Made by a program: the position numbers and the translations under genes. From an uncultured Erythrobacter sp. (GTDB lineage Bacteria; Pseudomonadota; Alphaproteobacteria; Sphingomonadales; Sphingomonadaceae): a DNA stretch of 64,000 nucleotides. The notes beneath the pieces are model-generated. The model saw only the letters and a list, made by a program, of their open reading frames with translations, was not told where the DNA came from and made no database searches. Of the stretch, positions 1 through 12,190 are shown in pieces. Location of the stretch: contig CANMTU010000001.1 of the NCBI GenBank assembly GCA_947501005.1, positions 62,001 to 126,000 of the forward strand, written 5' to 3'. Numbering within the stretch: the first letter of the stretch is position 1; every line of letters begins with the position of its first letter.

Positions 1-981
1 CTGGTGGAACAATGCAAGGTGGCGCTGGACGATCCGGTGGCACGCGTGCTGCCCGAGTTGAAGGCGCTCGGCGCTTATGCGGGCGGGGGCGGGGCAGTGC
101 CGTTCGCACCGGCCAGGCGGGGGGCGCCCATGCGCTTCGTCGACCTGATGACGCATATGTCGGGCCTGACCTACGGGTTCCAGAACCGCACCAGCGTCGA
201 TGCCGCCTATCGCGAGGCCAAGCTGGACTTGGCGCGCGACAATCTCGATTCCGACGGCTATCTCGAAAAACTCGCCGGGATCCCGCTGGAATTCGAACCC
301 GGCACGGGCTGGAACTACTCGGTTTCGACCGATGTCCTCGGCATCGCGGTGGAACGGCTGTCGGGCATGAAGCTGGGCGAGTATTTCGCCGAGCATATTT
401 TTGGCCCCCTCGGCATGGTGGATACCGCGTTCGACGTCGATCCCGCCAAGGCGGACCGGCTGGTAGACGCCTATGCCTATCGCCCGGGCGGCACGCCGAA
501 ACTGCTGGCCGACGGGTTCAACGTGCAGGTGGAGGACAAGGCGCGCTTCCATTCGGGCGGCGGCGGGCTGGTCGGCACGATTGCGGACTATCACCGCTTC
601 TGCGCGATGCTGGTCAACAAGGGCGAGCTCGACGGCGCGCGGATCGTCGCCCCCAAGACGCTCGCTCTGATGACGGCGAACCAGCTGCCAGGCGGGGCCG
701 ATCTTGCCCAGGTCAGCAAAAGCCTGTTCAGCGAGGCGAACAATGCCGGCACCGGTTTCGGGCTGGGATTTGCGATGGTGATCGACCCGGCGAAGACGCT
801 GATGCCTGCCAGCATGGGCGAATATTACTGGGGCGGCGCCTATTCGACCGCCTTTTTCGTCGACCCGGTGGAGCGGATCACGATGGTCTTCATGACCCAG
901 CTCTACCCCTCGTCGACCTATCCGGTTCGCCGCCAGCTCAAGACGCTGATCTATTCTGCCGTGGCCGACAGCTACGCCTGA
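1..981 (+). CDS. Serine hydrolase, beta-lactamase/esterase family (5' truncated by window edge)
   Basis: The frame is open from the first base, so the real start lies upstream; about 326 C-terminal residues are visible. The opening segment ending in LDDPVARVLPEL is the typical stretch just after the SxxK nucleophile of class C beta-lactamase-like esterases, so the catalytic Ser is probably outside the window. WNYSVSTDVLG (about nt 310-345) fits the catalytic Tyr motif and YYWGGAYSTAFF (about nt 826-860) the third active-site motif. EstB-type esterase or lipase is more likely than an antibiotic-degrading enzyme. It is convergent with gyrB, 18 bases away. Confidence 0.85.
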   Translation: MVEQCKVALDDPVARVLPELKALGAYAGGGGAVPFAPARRGAPMRFVDLMTHMSGLTYGFQNRTSVDAAYREAKLDLARDNLDSDGYLEKLAGIPLEFEPGTGWNYSVSTDVLGIAVERLSGMKLGEYFAEHIFGPLGMVDTAFDVDPAKADRLVDAYAYRPGGTPKLLADGFNVQVEDKARFHSGGGGLVGTIADYHRFCAMLVNKGELDGARIVAPKTLALMTANQLPGGADLAQVSKSLFSEANNAGTGFGLGFAMVIDPAKTLMPASMGEYYWGGAYSTAFFVDPVERITMVFMTQLYPSSTYPVRRQLKTLIYSAVADSYA

Positions 982-999
982 GCCGGCCCGCCCCGCGCC

Positions 1000-3579
<2,580 letters not shown>

Positions 3580-3656
3580 TCATCCACAGGCAAAGCCGGC
3601 CTTGGTTACAGCTGCAACCGGTTGATTTGCGCGGCGGAAAGGCGCATCCGCCGCCA

Positions 3657-5039
3657 ATGCTCTCGGTACTCGACATCTTCCGGATCGGGGTCGGCCCATC
3701 CTCTTCCCACACCGTCGGGCCGATGCGGATCGCCCGGCTGTTCGCGCGGGCGCTGGCGAAGGCGGGCACACTCGGGCAGGCCGCGCGGGTGCATGTCGAA
3801 TTGCAGGGCTCGCTGGCTCTGACCGGGGTGGGGCACGGCTCGGTCGATGCGAGCATTCTGGGGCTTGCCGGGTTCCGGCCCGACCGGACCTTTCCCGAGG
3901 AGGCGGCAGCGGCGCTGGCGGCTATTCGCGATACGGGCCGACTGGCGCTACTCGGCGAGCGGGAGATCGCGTTCGATGCGGCGCGCGACATCGATCTGGC
4001 GGGCACCATCATCCCCGATCTGCACCCCAACGGCATGCGTCTCTCCGCGTTCGACGAGGCGGGCGATGTCCTGCTGGAACGGACCTATTATTCCACCGGC
4101 GGGGGCTTCGTTGCGTCCGAAGCGCAATTGAAGCGCAAGCCGAAGGACGACCGGGTGAATGCCGGCGTCGCCGTGCCGCACAATTTCGGCTCGGCGGAAG
4201 AACTGCTCGCCGCCTGCCGCGACACCGGGCTCGCCATCGCCGATCTCGTGCTCGCCAACGAGGATGCGTTTCGCCCGCGCGAGGAGACGCTCGCCGGCCT
4301 GGACCTGGTGGCGGAGGCGATGGACCAGTGCATCGAACGCGGGCTCAACCAGCGCGGCATCCTTCCCGGCGGCCTCAAGGTCCAGCGCCGCGCGCCCGAT
4401 CTGTGGGACAAGCTATCCGCAACGCCGCAATCGAATGAGCGCGAGCAATTGTTCGACTGGCTCAACTGCTACGCCATGGCCGTGAACGAGGAGAATGCGG
4501 CGGGCGGCCGCGTCGTCACCGCGCCCACCAACGGGGCGGCGGGCATCATCCCGGCGGTCATCCGCTTCTACTGCGTGACGGCGGCGGAAGAACGCTGCCG
4601 CGACAGCCGCCGCACCTTGCTGCTGACGGCCGGCGCCATCGGCCTGCTCTACAAGCAGCGCGCCAGCATTTCCGGTGCCGAGATGGGCTGCCAGGGCGAG
4701 GTCGGGGTCGCCTGCTCAATGGCGGCGGGCGGGCTGGCGGCGTTGTGGGGCGGCAGCGCCGCGCAGATCGCCAGCGCGGCGGAAATCGGGATGGAACACA
4801 ACCTTGGCCTTACCTGCGATCCGGTCGGTGGGCTGGTGCAGGTGCCGTGCATCGAGCGCAATGCCATCGGCGCGGTCAAGGCGGTCAACGCCGCGCGCCT
4901 TGCCCTCCACCGCGAGGCGGGCGCCAGCGTCAGCCTCGACCAGGTGATCGAGACGATGCGCCAGACCGGGCTCGACATGTCGAGCAAGTACAAGGAAACC
5001 AGCCAGGGCGGCCTCGCGGTGAACGTGATCGAATGCTGA
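3657..5039 (+). CDS. sdaA: L-serine ammonia-lyase (single-chain, iron-sulfur type)
   Basis: Converts L-serine to pyruvate and ammonia. The 460-residue protein has the N-terminal beta domain with [16 protein letters not shown] (residues 8-23) and the alpha domain with [19 protein letters not shown] and [19 protein letters not shown], whose cysteines are expected to bind the 4Fe-4S cluster. The ATG at 3657 fits the family start [11 protein letters not shown]; a TTG at 3627 is in frame but would add a non-conserved leader. The stop overlaps the ATG of the following metal permease, so the two are probably translationally coupled. Confidence 0.95.
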   Translation: MLSVLDIFRIGVGPSSSHTVGPMRIARLFARALAKAGTLGQAARVHVELQGSLALTGVGHGSVDASILGLAGFRPDRTFPEEAAAALAAIRDTGRLALLGEREIAFDAARDIDLAGTIIPDLHPNGMRLSAFDEAGDVLLERTYYSTGGGFVASEAQLKRKPKDDRVNAGVAVPHNFGSAEELLAACRDTGLAIADLVLANEDAFRPREETLAGLDLVAEAMDQCIERGLNQRGILPGGLKVQRRAPDLWDKLSATPQSNEREQLFDWLNCYAMAVNEENAAGGRVVTAPTNGAAGIIPAVIRFYCVTAAEERCRDSRRTLLLTAGAIGLLYKQRASISGAEMGCQGEVGVACSMAAGGLAALWGGSAAQIASAAEIGMEHNLGLTCDPVGGLVQVPCIERNAIGAVKAVNAARLALHREAGASVSLDQVIETMRQTGLDMSSKYKETSQGGLAVNVIEC

Positions 5040-5737
5040 CGACGCTGGCGGTGGTCGCGGTGGTTTCCGCCGCGTTGATCGCCGGGTCGGCATGGGGCGT
5101 CTATGGCTGGCTTCCCGAGCGGCTGGACGGCTTGCTGGTCGCGCTGGCCGGCGGCGCCCTGCTGCTTTCGGTAACCAGCGAACTCATCCAGCCCGCGATC
5201 GAGACCAGTTCCCTGTTGGTCGCGGCAGGCGGCGTGCTGGCCGGGGCGTTCGTGTTCACCGCCGCCGATTACCTGATCGACGAGAAATGGGGCAGTGATT
5301 CGGGCGGCGGGCTGCTCGCCGCGATCACGCTCGACGGGATACCCGAAAACCTCGCGCTGGGCGTCGCGCTGATCGGGGCGGGGCCGATGGAGGTCGCGGC
5401 GCTGGCCGGATCGATCCTGCTGTCGAACTTGCCCGAGGCGGCGGGCGGCGCGCGCGCCATGCGCGGCCGGGGCCATTCCGGCGCGAAGGTGATGGCGCTG
5501 TGGACCGCCACGGCGGCGCTGCTGTGCGCCGCGGCGATCGCCGGCAACGTCGCGCTGGACGATGCCGGCAAGGAAACGCTCGCCGCGATCCGCTGCTTCG
5601 CCGCGGGCGCCGTGATCGCCAGCCTCGCGACCGAGGTTTTTCCCATGGCTTTCAAGGAGGGGCGGCAATTGGCGGGCATCGCGACGGCGGGCGGGGCGGT
5701 GCTGGCTTTCGCGCTGGGCAGCCTCGGCGGCGGATAG
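5033..5737 (+). CDS. ZIP-family metal permease
   Basis: Polytopic inner-membrane protein of 234 residues. It has the ZIP metal-site signatures DGIPENLALGV (about residue 102) and SLATEVFPMAF (about residue 197), with hydrophobic helices throughout and a C-terminal glycine-rich helix. The family carries divalent metals such as zinc; the direction and metal cannot be told from sequence. Its ATG lies inside the last codons of the serine dehydratase gene (7-base overlap). A link to the iron-sulfur enzyme is possible but not shown. Confidence 0.85.
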   Translation: MLTTLAVVAVVSAALIAGSAWGVYGWLPERLDGLLVALAGGALLLSVTSELIQPAIETSSLLVAAGGVLAGAFVFTAADYLIDEKWGSDSGGGLLAAITLDGIPENLALGVALIGAGPMEVAALAGSILLSNLPEAAGGARAMRGRGHSGAKVMALWTATAALLCAAAIAGNVALDDAGKETLAAIRCFAAGAVIASLATEVFPMAFKEGRQLAGIATAGGAVLAFALGSLGGG

Positions 5738-5775
5738 CGCTCGACACGCCGCGCCGGGCGGTTAGGTTGGCTTGC

Positions 5776-7332
5776 ATGACCACAGCGCCTTCCGCCGACG
5801 ATCTCTCGCAACCTTTCGGCTCCTACTGCGACATCCTCGCCCGCTGGGCCGAGACGCAGCCGGACCGGACCGCCCTTGCCGACGATGGCGGGACTCTCTC
5901 CTGGGGGGAACTTGTCGACCGGATCGACCGCATCGCCGCCCGTATGCGCGAATCCGGGCTGGAACGCGGGCAGGCGGTGACGATCCTCGGCAACTCATCG
6001 ATCCCCTACGCCCTGGTCTTCCTCGCCGCGGTGCGGGCGGGCGGGGTCGCCGCCCCGCTCACCACCAGCGCGAGCGCGCAGCAGCTCGAGGCGATGGCGC
6101 AGGATTCGGGCGCACGCCACATCTTCATCGATCGCGCGAAACTCGCCGAACTGGGCGATAATTGCTTCGCCGGCCTCGCGCGCATCGTGCTCGACGAGGA
6201 GCTGGAAGGCTGGATGGCCGCGTCCGGCACGCGGCCCGACGTCGCGCCGCCCGAACCCGGCGAACCGTTCAACATCATCTATTCCTCCGGCACCACGGGC
6301 ACGCCCAAGGGCATCGTCCATTCGCACCGGATGCGCTGGCGCCAATTCGCCTCGACCGCCAGTTCGTGGCTGGAAAAGGGGCTGGAGGTGCGGGCGTTCG
6401 CCTCCACCCCGCTTTATTCCAACACCACGATGGTGGCGTTTCTCGCCCCGCTGCTGGCCGGCGGCTACGCCCGGATCATCGGCAAGTTCGACGCGCGCGT
6501 CTGGCTCGAACATGCGCAAGCGGACCGCACGACGATCACCATGCTGGTGCCGGTGCAGTATCAGCGCCTGCTCGACCAGCCGGGTTTCGACGGTTTCGAC
6601 CTGTCTGCGCTGCAACTGAAATACTGCACCTCGGCCCCGTTCTCCGCCGAATTGAAGCGCGCCGTGCTGGACCGGATGCCGGGTGCCCTGATCGAGATCT
6701 ATTCGATGACCGAGGGCGGCGTCGTCTGCCTGCTGCAGGCGGACAAGTTCCCGGACAAGCTGCATACTGTCGGCCGGCCGGGTCCGGGCAGCGAGCTCAA
6801 GGTGCTGGACGACGCGGATTGCGAAGTGCCGCCGGGGAAAAGCGGGCATCTGGTCGGCCGCAGCCAGACGATGATGTCGGGCTATCGCAACCGCCCGGAA
6901 GAAACCCGCGAGACGGCCTGGATAGACCCTGCCAGTGGGGATGTCTGGCAAAGGCTGGGGGATATCGGGCGGATCGATGGCGACGGGTTCGTCGAACTGG
7001 TCGGCCGGGCGAAGGACATGATCATTTCCGGCGGGTTCAACATCTACCCGATCGATCTGGAGGCCGCTTTGCTCGCAGAGCCGGATGTTCGCGAAGCGGC
7101 GGTGATCGGCGTCCCCTCGCGCCGCTGGGGCGAAACCCCGGTCGGCTTCGTCACGTTGGCCGAGGATGCCCGCGCGCCCGATGCCATTCTGGCGAAGGTG
7201 AACGCCGCCCTCGGCAAGACGCAGCGCATCGCACAGCTTCACGCGATCGTGGACATGCCGCGCAGCCATATCGGCAAGCTGTTGAAGACGGAACTGCGCG
7301 CCGAAGCGGAGCGGCTCGGCCTGCCGGACTGA
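5776..7332 (+). CDS. AMP-dependent acyl-CoA synthetase (class I adenylate-forming)
   Basis: Activates a carboxylic acid through an acyl-adenylate to a CoA thioester. The 518-residue protein has the P-loop-like motif YSSGTTGTPKGIVH near residue 169, YSMTEGG near 308, the hinge region KDMIISGGFNIYP near 414, and the catalytic lysine in GKLLKTEL near 499. The sequence resembles 4-coumarate/long-chain fatty acid CoA ligases, but the substrate is not predictable. ATG at 5776 is the first start that keeps the N-terminal domain without an artificial leader. A strong hairpin follows the gene. Confidence 0.93.
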   Translation: MTTAPSADDLSQPFGSYCDILARWAETQPDRTALADDGGTLSWGELVDRIDRIAARMRESGLERGQAVTILGNSSIPYALVFLAAVRAGGVAAPLTTSASAQQLEAMAQDSGARHIFIDRAKLAELGDNCFAGLARIVLDEELEGWMAASGTRPDVAPPEPGEPFNIIYSSGTTGTPKGIVHSHRMRWRQFASTASSWLEKGLEVRAFASTPLYSNTTMVAFLAPLLAGGYARIIGKFDARVWLEHAQADRTTITMLVPVQYQRLLDQPGFDGFDLSALQLKYCTSAPFSAELKRAVLDRMPGALIEIYSMTEGGVVCLLQADKFPDKLHTVGRPGPGSELKVLDDADCEVPPGKSGHLVGRSQTMMSGYRNRPEETRETAWIDPASGDVWQRLGDIGRIDGDGFVELVGRAKDMIISGGFNIYPIDLEAALLAEPDVREAAVIGVPSRRWGETPVGFVTLAEDARAPDAILAKVNAALGKTQRIAQLHAIVDMPRSHIGKLLKTELRAEAERLGLPD

Positions 7333-7341
7333 CAAGCGTTC

Positions 7342-7391
7342 GAGACGCGGCGCCGACATTTGGGGGGGAGGGATATCGGCGGCCGCGTCTC
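7342..7391. terminator. Long GC-rich hairpin after acyl-CoA synthetase
   Basis: Arms 7342-7356 and 7376-7391 pair over about 15 bp with one bulged base, around a loop containing seven consecutive G. There is no U tract, so this is a terminator-like or transcript-stabilising stem rather than a textbook intrinsic terminator. Confidence 0.45.
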
Positions 7392-7630
7392 TACTCGCTG
7401 CCCTGTCGCAGTGCCATCGGATGCGCGGGAAGATCGCATCGAAACCGGCAGTGCGGGCGGACGATGAAGCGCGAATAGGAGCGCGCCGATCGTCCGGTCA
7501 CCTCATGGGCGACCTTGCGAACAGGAAATAATATTGCGGACTGCCGAAAGATAGTGCGAAAATCACGCAAGATGTTGCGGATTTCGCAATTCCAGTTTCC
7601 CGTCCGAGATTGCCGGTTTCCGCGGGTGGA
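7392..7630. other. Intergenic region with a second inverted repeat
   Basis: Stretch between the acyl-CoA synthetase and the convergent acyltransferase. It holds a perfect 8-bp inverted repeat CGGACGAT/ATCGTCCG (7458-7465 and 7489-7496) with GCGC pairs inside, probably a hairpin. Base composition falls towards 7520-7620, continuing into the lower-GC acyltransferase gene. No convincing gene is seen. Confidence 0.4.
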
Positions 7631-8755
7631 TCAGCGCGCCGCCGGACCCTTGATTCCGACCGGCACGCGTTTCCAGAACGGTATGCCGTTGAGCAGGAAG
7701 CGCATGACCGGGCTCTTGTCTACCAGCGTCGCGAGGGCGAAACTGATGGCGGCGGTGAGGACGATGATCCCGAGGAACTTCGCAAATTCCGGTATCGCAA
7801 GCTCGAGCGACATTGCGGCGAGCACGACGATCACCGGTTGGTGGAAGACATAGATCGAGAACGACTTGTTGGAAATGTCCCGGATCCAGGGGTTCTCCTT
7901 GTCCCCGACAGAATGCAGCAGGGTAAACACAGATCTGGTGGTGAAGATGGCGGCCAGAGCTTGGAAAAAGACCGCGATAGGCACGGTCGGCTGCCACAAT
8001 TTGCAAGCAACGAAGGCAAGGGGGGCCGCCAAAGCGATGATATTCTCCAACCTGCTGGGCGATAAGATCCACTGCTCTGCGATTTCGGAATAATAATACA
8101 AAACGCCGACCATGTAGAACGGCAAATACTGCGCAATCTTCCGCGCACCGATGAAATTGTGGTTGAGATGGCCGAGAGAAAGGCTTTGGAAAACAGGTAA
8201 GCCGATCCAGAGCCACAGGAACATTCCGACGATCATCGGTGGGCCGTACCGTTTGATCCCGGTTTCCCATCCGGGTGAGGCGATCAATCGGGTGATCAAG
8301 GGCCAGATCAAGGTCAGACCGCAACACATCCAGAACAGGGAGGCGAGAAACCACAAATGTTGTACCAACGCCCGCGGATCGTCGTAAACATCCGCCAGGG
8401 GATCGCCGCGCGCGAGAGAAGTTGCACCGGATTGATTAAATACCACACCGATAGAGAAGGGTACCCAAAGGGCGAGAAATCGCCCCCGCAAGCAGTCAAA
8501 CCGGTTCCTGCGTGAAAGGATCATTGCCGCGAAGAAGCCAGCAATGACAAAAAACGCCGGCATCCGGAACGTCTTCAAGAATTGTCCGATCGCGAAGGCG
8601 AACGCATTGTATTCCGACGCTGTTATTACCCAGTTGCCCCCGTAGATCAGGGAAGCATGAAACGGTATGCCCAGCAGCATGAAGGCCGCGCGGCCCGTAT
8701 CCATGTAATGATAACGCATGTATTTGCCGTAAGCGTGTCTTGCATAAAAATGCAA
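7631..8755 (-). CDS. Acyltransferase family 3 membrane protein (OpgC/OafA-like)
   Basis: Polytopic inner-membrane protein of up to 374 residues resembling the acyltransferase-3 superfamily, which O-acylates polysaccharides, glucans or other surface glycans. The opening RYHYMDTGRAAFMLLGIPFHA is the family's conserved first helix with its His, followed by FFVIAGFFAAMILSRR, which carries the conserved Arg-rich loop after helix 2; about ten hydrophobic segments follow. ATG at 8719 (MRYHYMDT) is as likely a start as the ATG at 8755; neither has a strong ribosome-binding site. The GC content is visibly lower than in neighbours, suggesting later acquisition. The acceptor is unknown. Confidence 0.85.
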   Translation of the reverse strand: MHFYARHAYGKYMRYHYMDTGRAAFMLLGIPFHASLIYGGNWVITASEYNAFAFAIGQFLKTFRMPAFFVIAGFFAAMILSRRNRFDCLRGRFLALWVPFSIGVVFNQSGATSLARGDPLADVYDDPRALVQHLWFLASLFWMCCGLTLIWPLITRLIASPGWETGIKRYGPPMIVGMFLWLWIGLPVFQSLSLGHLNHNFIGARKIAQYLPFYMVGVLYYYSEIAEQWILSPSRLENIIALAAPLAFVACKLWQPTVPIAVFFQALAAIFTTRSVFTLLHSVGDKENPWIRDISNKSFSIYVFHQPVIVVLAAMSLELAIPEFAKFLGIIVLTAAISFALATLVDKSPVMRFLLNGIPFWKRVPVGIKGPAAR

Positions 8756-8888
8756 GAAAAAGCCCGGGACTATTATTTAAGCAATTGAATTACTTCACGG
8801 AAGGTGACGAACAACCCCGCGCGGTGGACGGTGCCGGCACGGCGCCCGCCTGCTGGACACACGCTCCGCCGCCCCTTAACCGCCGCGG

Positions 8889-10463
8889 ATGGACCAAGAA
8901 CATCTTCCCGATTCCATCCTCATCGTCGATTTCGGCAGCCAGGTTACCCAGCTGATCGCACGCCGGGTGCGCGAAGCCGGGGTCTATTCCGAGATCGCCC
9001 CCTTTACGCAGGCCGAGGAGGCTTTCGCGCGGATGCAACCCAAGGGCATCATCCTGTCAGGCTCCCCCGCCAGCGTTCCCGACGACGGCAGCCCCCGCGC
9101 GCCTGCCATGCTGTTCGAGGCGGGGATACCCATCCTCGGTATCTGTTACGGCCAGCAAGTCATGACCCACCAGCTGGGCGGCGAGGTGCGGCCCGGCCAT
9201 GAGACCGGCGAGGGCGGCGAGTTCGGCCGGGCCTTCCTCACGGTGACGAAAGAATGCGCCCTGTTCGACGGTTTGTGGGCAGTGGGCGAACGACATCAGG
9301 TATGGATGAGCCACGGTGACAAGGTCACGCGCTTCGCTGAGGGGTTCGAGATCGTCGCCACCAGCGACGGCGCGCCGTTCGCCGTGATCGCCGACGAGAA
9401 CCGCCGCTTCTACGGCATCCAGTTCCACCCCGAGGTCGTCCACACGCCCGACGGGGCGCGCCTGATCGCCAATTTCGCGCGCAACGTCTGCAATCTCGCC
9501 GGCGACTGGACGATGGCCGAGTTCCGCGACACCAAGATCGCCGAGATCCGTGAACAGGTGGGCGACGGCAAGGTGATCTGCGGCCTTTCGGGCGGGGTCG
9601 ACAGCGCGGTGGCCGCAGTCCTCATTCACGAGGCGATCGGCGAGCAACTGACCTGCGTGTTCGTCGACCACGGCCTGATGCGGCAGGGCGAGGCGGAGCA
9701 GGTCGTCTCGCTGTTCAAGGGGCATTACAACATTCCGCTGGTTCATGTGGATGCGGAAGAGAAGTTCCTCACCGGCCTTGTGGGCGAGACGGACCCCGAG
9801 AAGAAGCGCAAGTTCATCGGCGCCGCCTTCATCGACCTGTTCGAGGAAGAGGCGCGGCGGATCGGCGGTGCGGACTTCCTCGCCCAGGGCACCCTCTATC
9901 CCGACGTGATCGAGAGCGTCAGCTTCACCGGCGGGCCGAGCGTGACGATCAAGAGCCACCACAATGTCGGCGGCCTTCCCGAACGCATGAACATGCAACT
10001 GGTCGAACCCTTGCGCGAATTGTTCAAGGACGAGGTGCGCGGTCTCGGCCGCGAACTCGGCCTGCCCGACGTGTTCGTGGGGCGGCATCCGTTCCCCGGC
10101 CCCGGCCTCGCCATCCGCATCCCCGGCGAGGTGACGAAGGAGCGGTGCGACATCCTGCGCAAGGCCGACGCGATCTACCTCGAGGAAATCCGCGCCGCCG
10201 GACTTTACGATGCGATCTGGCAGGCTTTCGCCGTGCTGCTGCCGGTCAAGACGGTCGGCGTGATGGGCGACGGGCGCACCTACGACAATGTCTGCGCTCT
10301 GCGCGCGGTGACCAGCACCGACGGCATGACGGCGGACGTCTATCCGTTCTCCGCCGAATTCCTGGGCCGCGTCTCCACCCGCATCATCAACGAGGTGAAG
10401 GGCATCAACCGCGTGGTCTACGACTATACCAGCAAGCCCCCCGGCACGATCGAGTGGGAGTAG
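8889..10463 (+). CDS. guaA: GMP synthase (glutamine-hydrolysing)
   Basis: Last step of GMP synthesis: XMP + glutamine + ATP to GMP. The 524-residue protein has the class I glutamine amidotransferase domain with nucleophile Cys in ILGICYGQQ (about residue 86) and the catalytic pair in FHPEV (about 180), then the ATP-pyrophosphatase P-loop SGGVDSAVA (about 234), and the C-terminal dimerisation domain ending KPPGTIEWE, the exact canonical C-terminus. It stands alone, with no guaB nearby. Confidence 0.98.
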   Translation: MDQEHLPDSILIVDFGSQVTQLIARRVREAGVYSEIAPFTQAEEAFARMQPKGIILSGSPASVPDDGSPRAPAMLFEAGIPILGICYGQQVMTHQLGGEVRPGHETGEGGEFGRAFLTVTKECALFDGLWAVGERHQVWMSHGDKVTRFAEGFEIVATSDGAPFAVIADENRRFYGIQFHPEVVHTPDGARLIANFARNVCNLAGDWTMAEFRDTKIAEIREQVGDGKVICGLSGGVDSAVAAVLIHEAIGEQLTCVFVDHGLMRQGEAEQVVSLFKGHYNIPLVHVDAEEKFLTGLVGETDPEKKRKFIGAAFIDLFEEEARRIGGADFLAQGTLYPDVIESVSFTGGPSVTIKSHHNVGGLPERMNMQLVEPLRELFKDEVRGLGRELGLPDVFVGRHPFPGPGLAIRIPGEVTKERCDILRKADAIYLEEIRAAGLYDAIWQAFAVLLPVKTVGVMGDGRTYDNVCALRAVTSTDGMTADVYPFSAEFLGRVSTRIINEVKGINRVVYDYTSKPPGTIEWE

Positions 10464-10479
10464 CGAAGCGAGTCGTCTG

Positions 10480-11061
10480 TCAATCGGGCATTTCGATATC
10501 GTTGCCAAGGCGTTGCAGCACCTCGGCGGCGGTGAACGCGTTGCCCATGTTCTGCGGCGCAGTCCCGCGATACATCATGATCGTCGCGCTCGCTTCGTAA
10601 CGCTCGATCCGGTCGATATTTACACGCGAACCCGGGAAGGCGCCGCCGATGAAGGGGTCGTATGTGCCGTAGAGGCCGCCGCCAACGCCGTAAAAGCCGT
10701 AAGTGGGAGTGAACGTCGAGTACGCCCCCACGCCGGTCGCCGGATAGGTGTCCACATCGGTTGTCGTCGTGCGATCGGTGTTCTCGCGCATCAAGACGAA
10801 GCCGGTATAGCCTTGCTGCCGCGTCAGTTCAGCAGCCCGGTAAAGGAGATAATCCTCGACGGTTTCGCGCGATGTGAACCGGTTGCCTGCGAACATCACG
10901 CGATAACGGTCGGCGGCCAATCGTTCGCTGCTATAGCCGAAATCCCGCGCCGTGCTGTTCGCGCTTTGCGGCGCGTAGGGCGTCGATTGGGTGCACGCGC
11001 CAACCGCGAAGATCGATGCCGAGAAAGTGGCGGCGATAAGTAGATTTTTCATGGTCGTCAT
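10480..11061 (-). CDS. CC0125/CC1285-type outer-membrane lipoprotein
   Basis: 193 residues beginning with a hydrophobic signal and a lipobox ending in VGAC (about residue 23), so a lipid-anchored envelope protein. The mature part (RYRVMFAGNRFTSRETVEDYLLYRAAELT) matches the alphaproteobacterial CC0125/CC1285 lipoprotein type known to me by sequence style only; the function is not established. The middle is rich in Gly, Tyr and Thr. ATG at 11052 (MKNLL) is an alternative start. It is divergent from the broken CHRD gene, with a shared control region. Confidence 0.8.
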   Translation of the reverse strand: MTTMKNLLIAATFSASIFAVGACTQSTPYAPQSANSTARDFGYSSERLAADRYRVMFAGNRFTSRETVEDYLLYRAAELTRQQGYTGFVLMRENTDRTTTTDVDTYPATGVGAYSTFTPTYGFYGVGGGLYGTYDPFIGGAFPGSRVNIDRIERYEASATIMMYRGTAPQNMGNAFTAAEVLQRLGNDIEMPD

Positions 11062-11106
11062 ACTCCGTGGTTGATGACCCCTTGAAATTCAAAAGGTTGG
11101 CGCGTC

Positions 11107-11193
11107 CCGATGTTCCGCTGGACCTCGCTATCGCTCTCCACCGCTTCGCGTAGGACCTGCCGACGGGAATTGCCTCGCGACACGGAACATCGG
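11107..11193. repeat. 11-bp inverted repeat between divergent lipoprotein genes
   Basis: CCGATGTTCCG at 11107-11117 and its exact reverse complement at 11183-11193. Each arm contains a GGAAC pointing outward towards one of the two lipoprotein genes, so the repeat may be the paired -35 elements of divergent promoters rather than a protein-binding palindrome. Confidence 0.6.
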
Positions 11194-11208
11194 CCGTATC
11201 GGCCGGTT
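11184..11208 (+). promoter_or_regulatory. Candidate EcfG-like promoter for the CHRD gene
   Basis: GGAAC (11184-11188), a 16-base spacer, then GGTT (11205-11208), compared with the GGAAC-N16/17-CGTT consensus of the alphaproteobacterial general stress sigma factor. The reverse-strand partner has GGAAC (complement of 11112-11116) with N16 and CTTT (complement of 11092-11095), facing the other lipoprotein. One mismatch in each -10 box; the short motif limits certainty. Confidence 0.35.
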
Positions 11209-11249
11209 TTCATGGCGTGACGACGAACCCCGTGCGGAGCGTATGTGAT

Positions 11250-11695
11250 ATGAATAAAGCAGCGATCGTATTCAGCAGTCTGTCCCTCGTCGGCCTGTCG
11301 GCCTGCGAAACGGTGCAGCAGACCTATACCGAGGCGACCTCCTCGACTTACACCGCCGACCTCAGCGGCGCGAAGCAGGTCGGCCGCGGCGATCCCGACG
11401 GATCGGGCAAGGCCGAGATCAGCTTTGCCGACGAATTGAAGCGCGTCTGCTGGGACCTGAGCAACCTGACCGGGCTTGGCCCGATAACCGGCGGCATATC
11501 CATCGCGGCGGCCCGCGCACCGACGGGCCGATCGTGCTGCCGCTAAAGCAGGCGACCGAAGGCGGGTGGCGCGGTTGCACCAGCGACACCGCCTGGGTGC
11601 AGCGCGCCTTCGACGAAGGTCTGTCGAACTACTACGTCAACGTTCACACCGCCGAGTATCCCGCCGGCGCCATCCGCGGCCAATTGCAGCAATAG
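11250..11695 (+). pseudogene. CHRD-domain lipoprotein, interrupted by a single frameshift
   Basis: The start at 11250 encodes a signal peptide with a lipobox (VGLSAC) and then a CHRD domain (YTADLSGAKQVGRGDPDGSG, VCWDLSNLTG). Near 11490-11496 the frame is lost: the original frame ends at 11546, while the +2-shifted frame continues with HIHRGGPRTDGPIVLP and ends VHTAEYPAGAIRGQLQQ at 11695, the normal end of a CHRD domain. One missing base (probably a C in a GGCCAT run) explains it. CHRD domains occur in secreted proteins of unclear biochemical role. It could be a true pseudogene, a phase-variable gene or a sequencing error. Confidence 0.8.
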
Positions 11696-11890
11696 CGGCT
11701 TCGTGAAGCGCGCCCCCTCGAACGCGGGGGGCGGCGCCGTTCATTCGGCCAGCGTGATCGAGATCCGGCGGTATCTGCAATCAGGATAGAACGCACAGCT
11801 TCAAGATCCCAACTTGAATATTTTCAGACTCCAAAGCTACTGTCGAGATAGTAAAAAAGGAATTCCTTTGCTTCCAGATCATCAGCTAGG
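11696..11890. other. AT-rich border of the flagellar locus
   Basis: A GC-rich start is followed from about 11780 by clearly AT-richer sequence with runs of A and T, unlike either neighbour. No gene, terminator or repeat with good support is visible. It marks the left edge of the flagellar gene block. Confidence 0.4.
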
Positions 11891-12190
11891 TTGAATAATT
11901 TATTTGTCGTGACGGACGGTTACTTGTGTTATGGATCGCTCGTACGGGGGCGTAACGGCGTCATTTCTTACCCAAGTATGCAAGTCAAACAAGTTTTCGC
12001 GCAAGTAAAGTTGGATGACGAGCGACGTTTTCAATGCTCTGTTCGAATCGTCAGCCGAACTGCGAAGAACACAGCTGCCGATATGATCGATAGCCCGGTA
12101 GTTGAAGCGAATTATAGGACAGTCGGCATGAAGAGTCCCAGCAAACTGAAACGTTCGGCCGATCGCGAGAACCTTTGCAGGCGAAAGTAA
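11891..12190 (+). CDS. Doubtful small open frame, unknown
   Basis: A 99-codon frame starting with TTG; an internal ATG at 11978 would give 70 residues. It is basic and Cys-containing, with no signal peptide, membrane helix or motif I recognise. Codon usage is unlike the neighbours and it lies in the AT-rich border segment, converging on motB with no gap. It may be non-coding or a decayed gene. Confidence 0.25.
   Translation: MNNLFVVTDGYLCYGSLVRGRNGVISYPSMQVKQVFAQVKLDDERRFQCSVRIVSRTAKNTAADMIDSPVVEANYRTVGMKSPSKLKRSADRENLCRRK

Noticed and set aside
5995..7359. Long open frame antisense to the acyl-CoA synthetase gene
   Set aside because: The opposite strand carries all adenylate-forming motifs; the antisense product is an arginine/aspartate-rich shadow without domains.
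9057..10508. Long open frame antisense to guaA
   Set aside because: Shadow of guaA, which has every catalytic motif in the forward frame.
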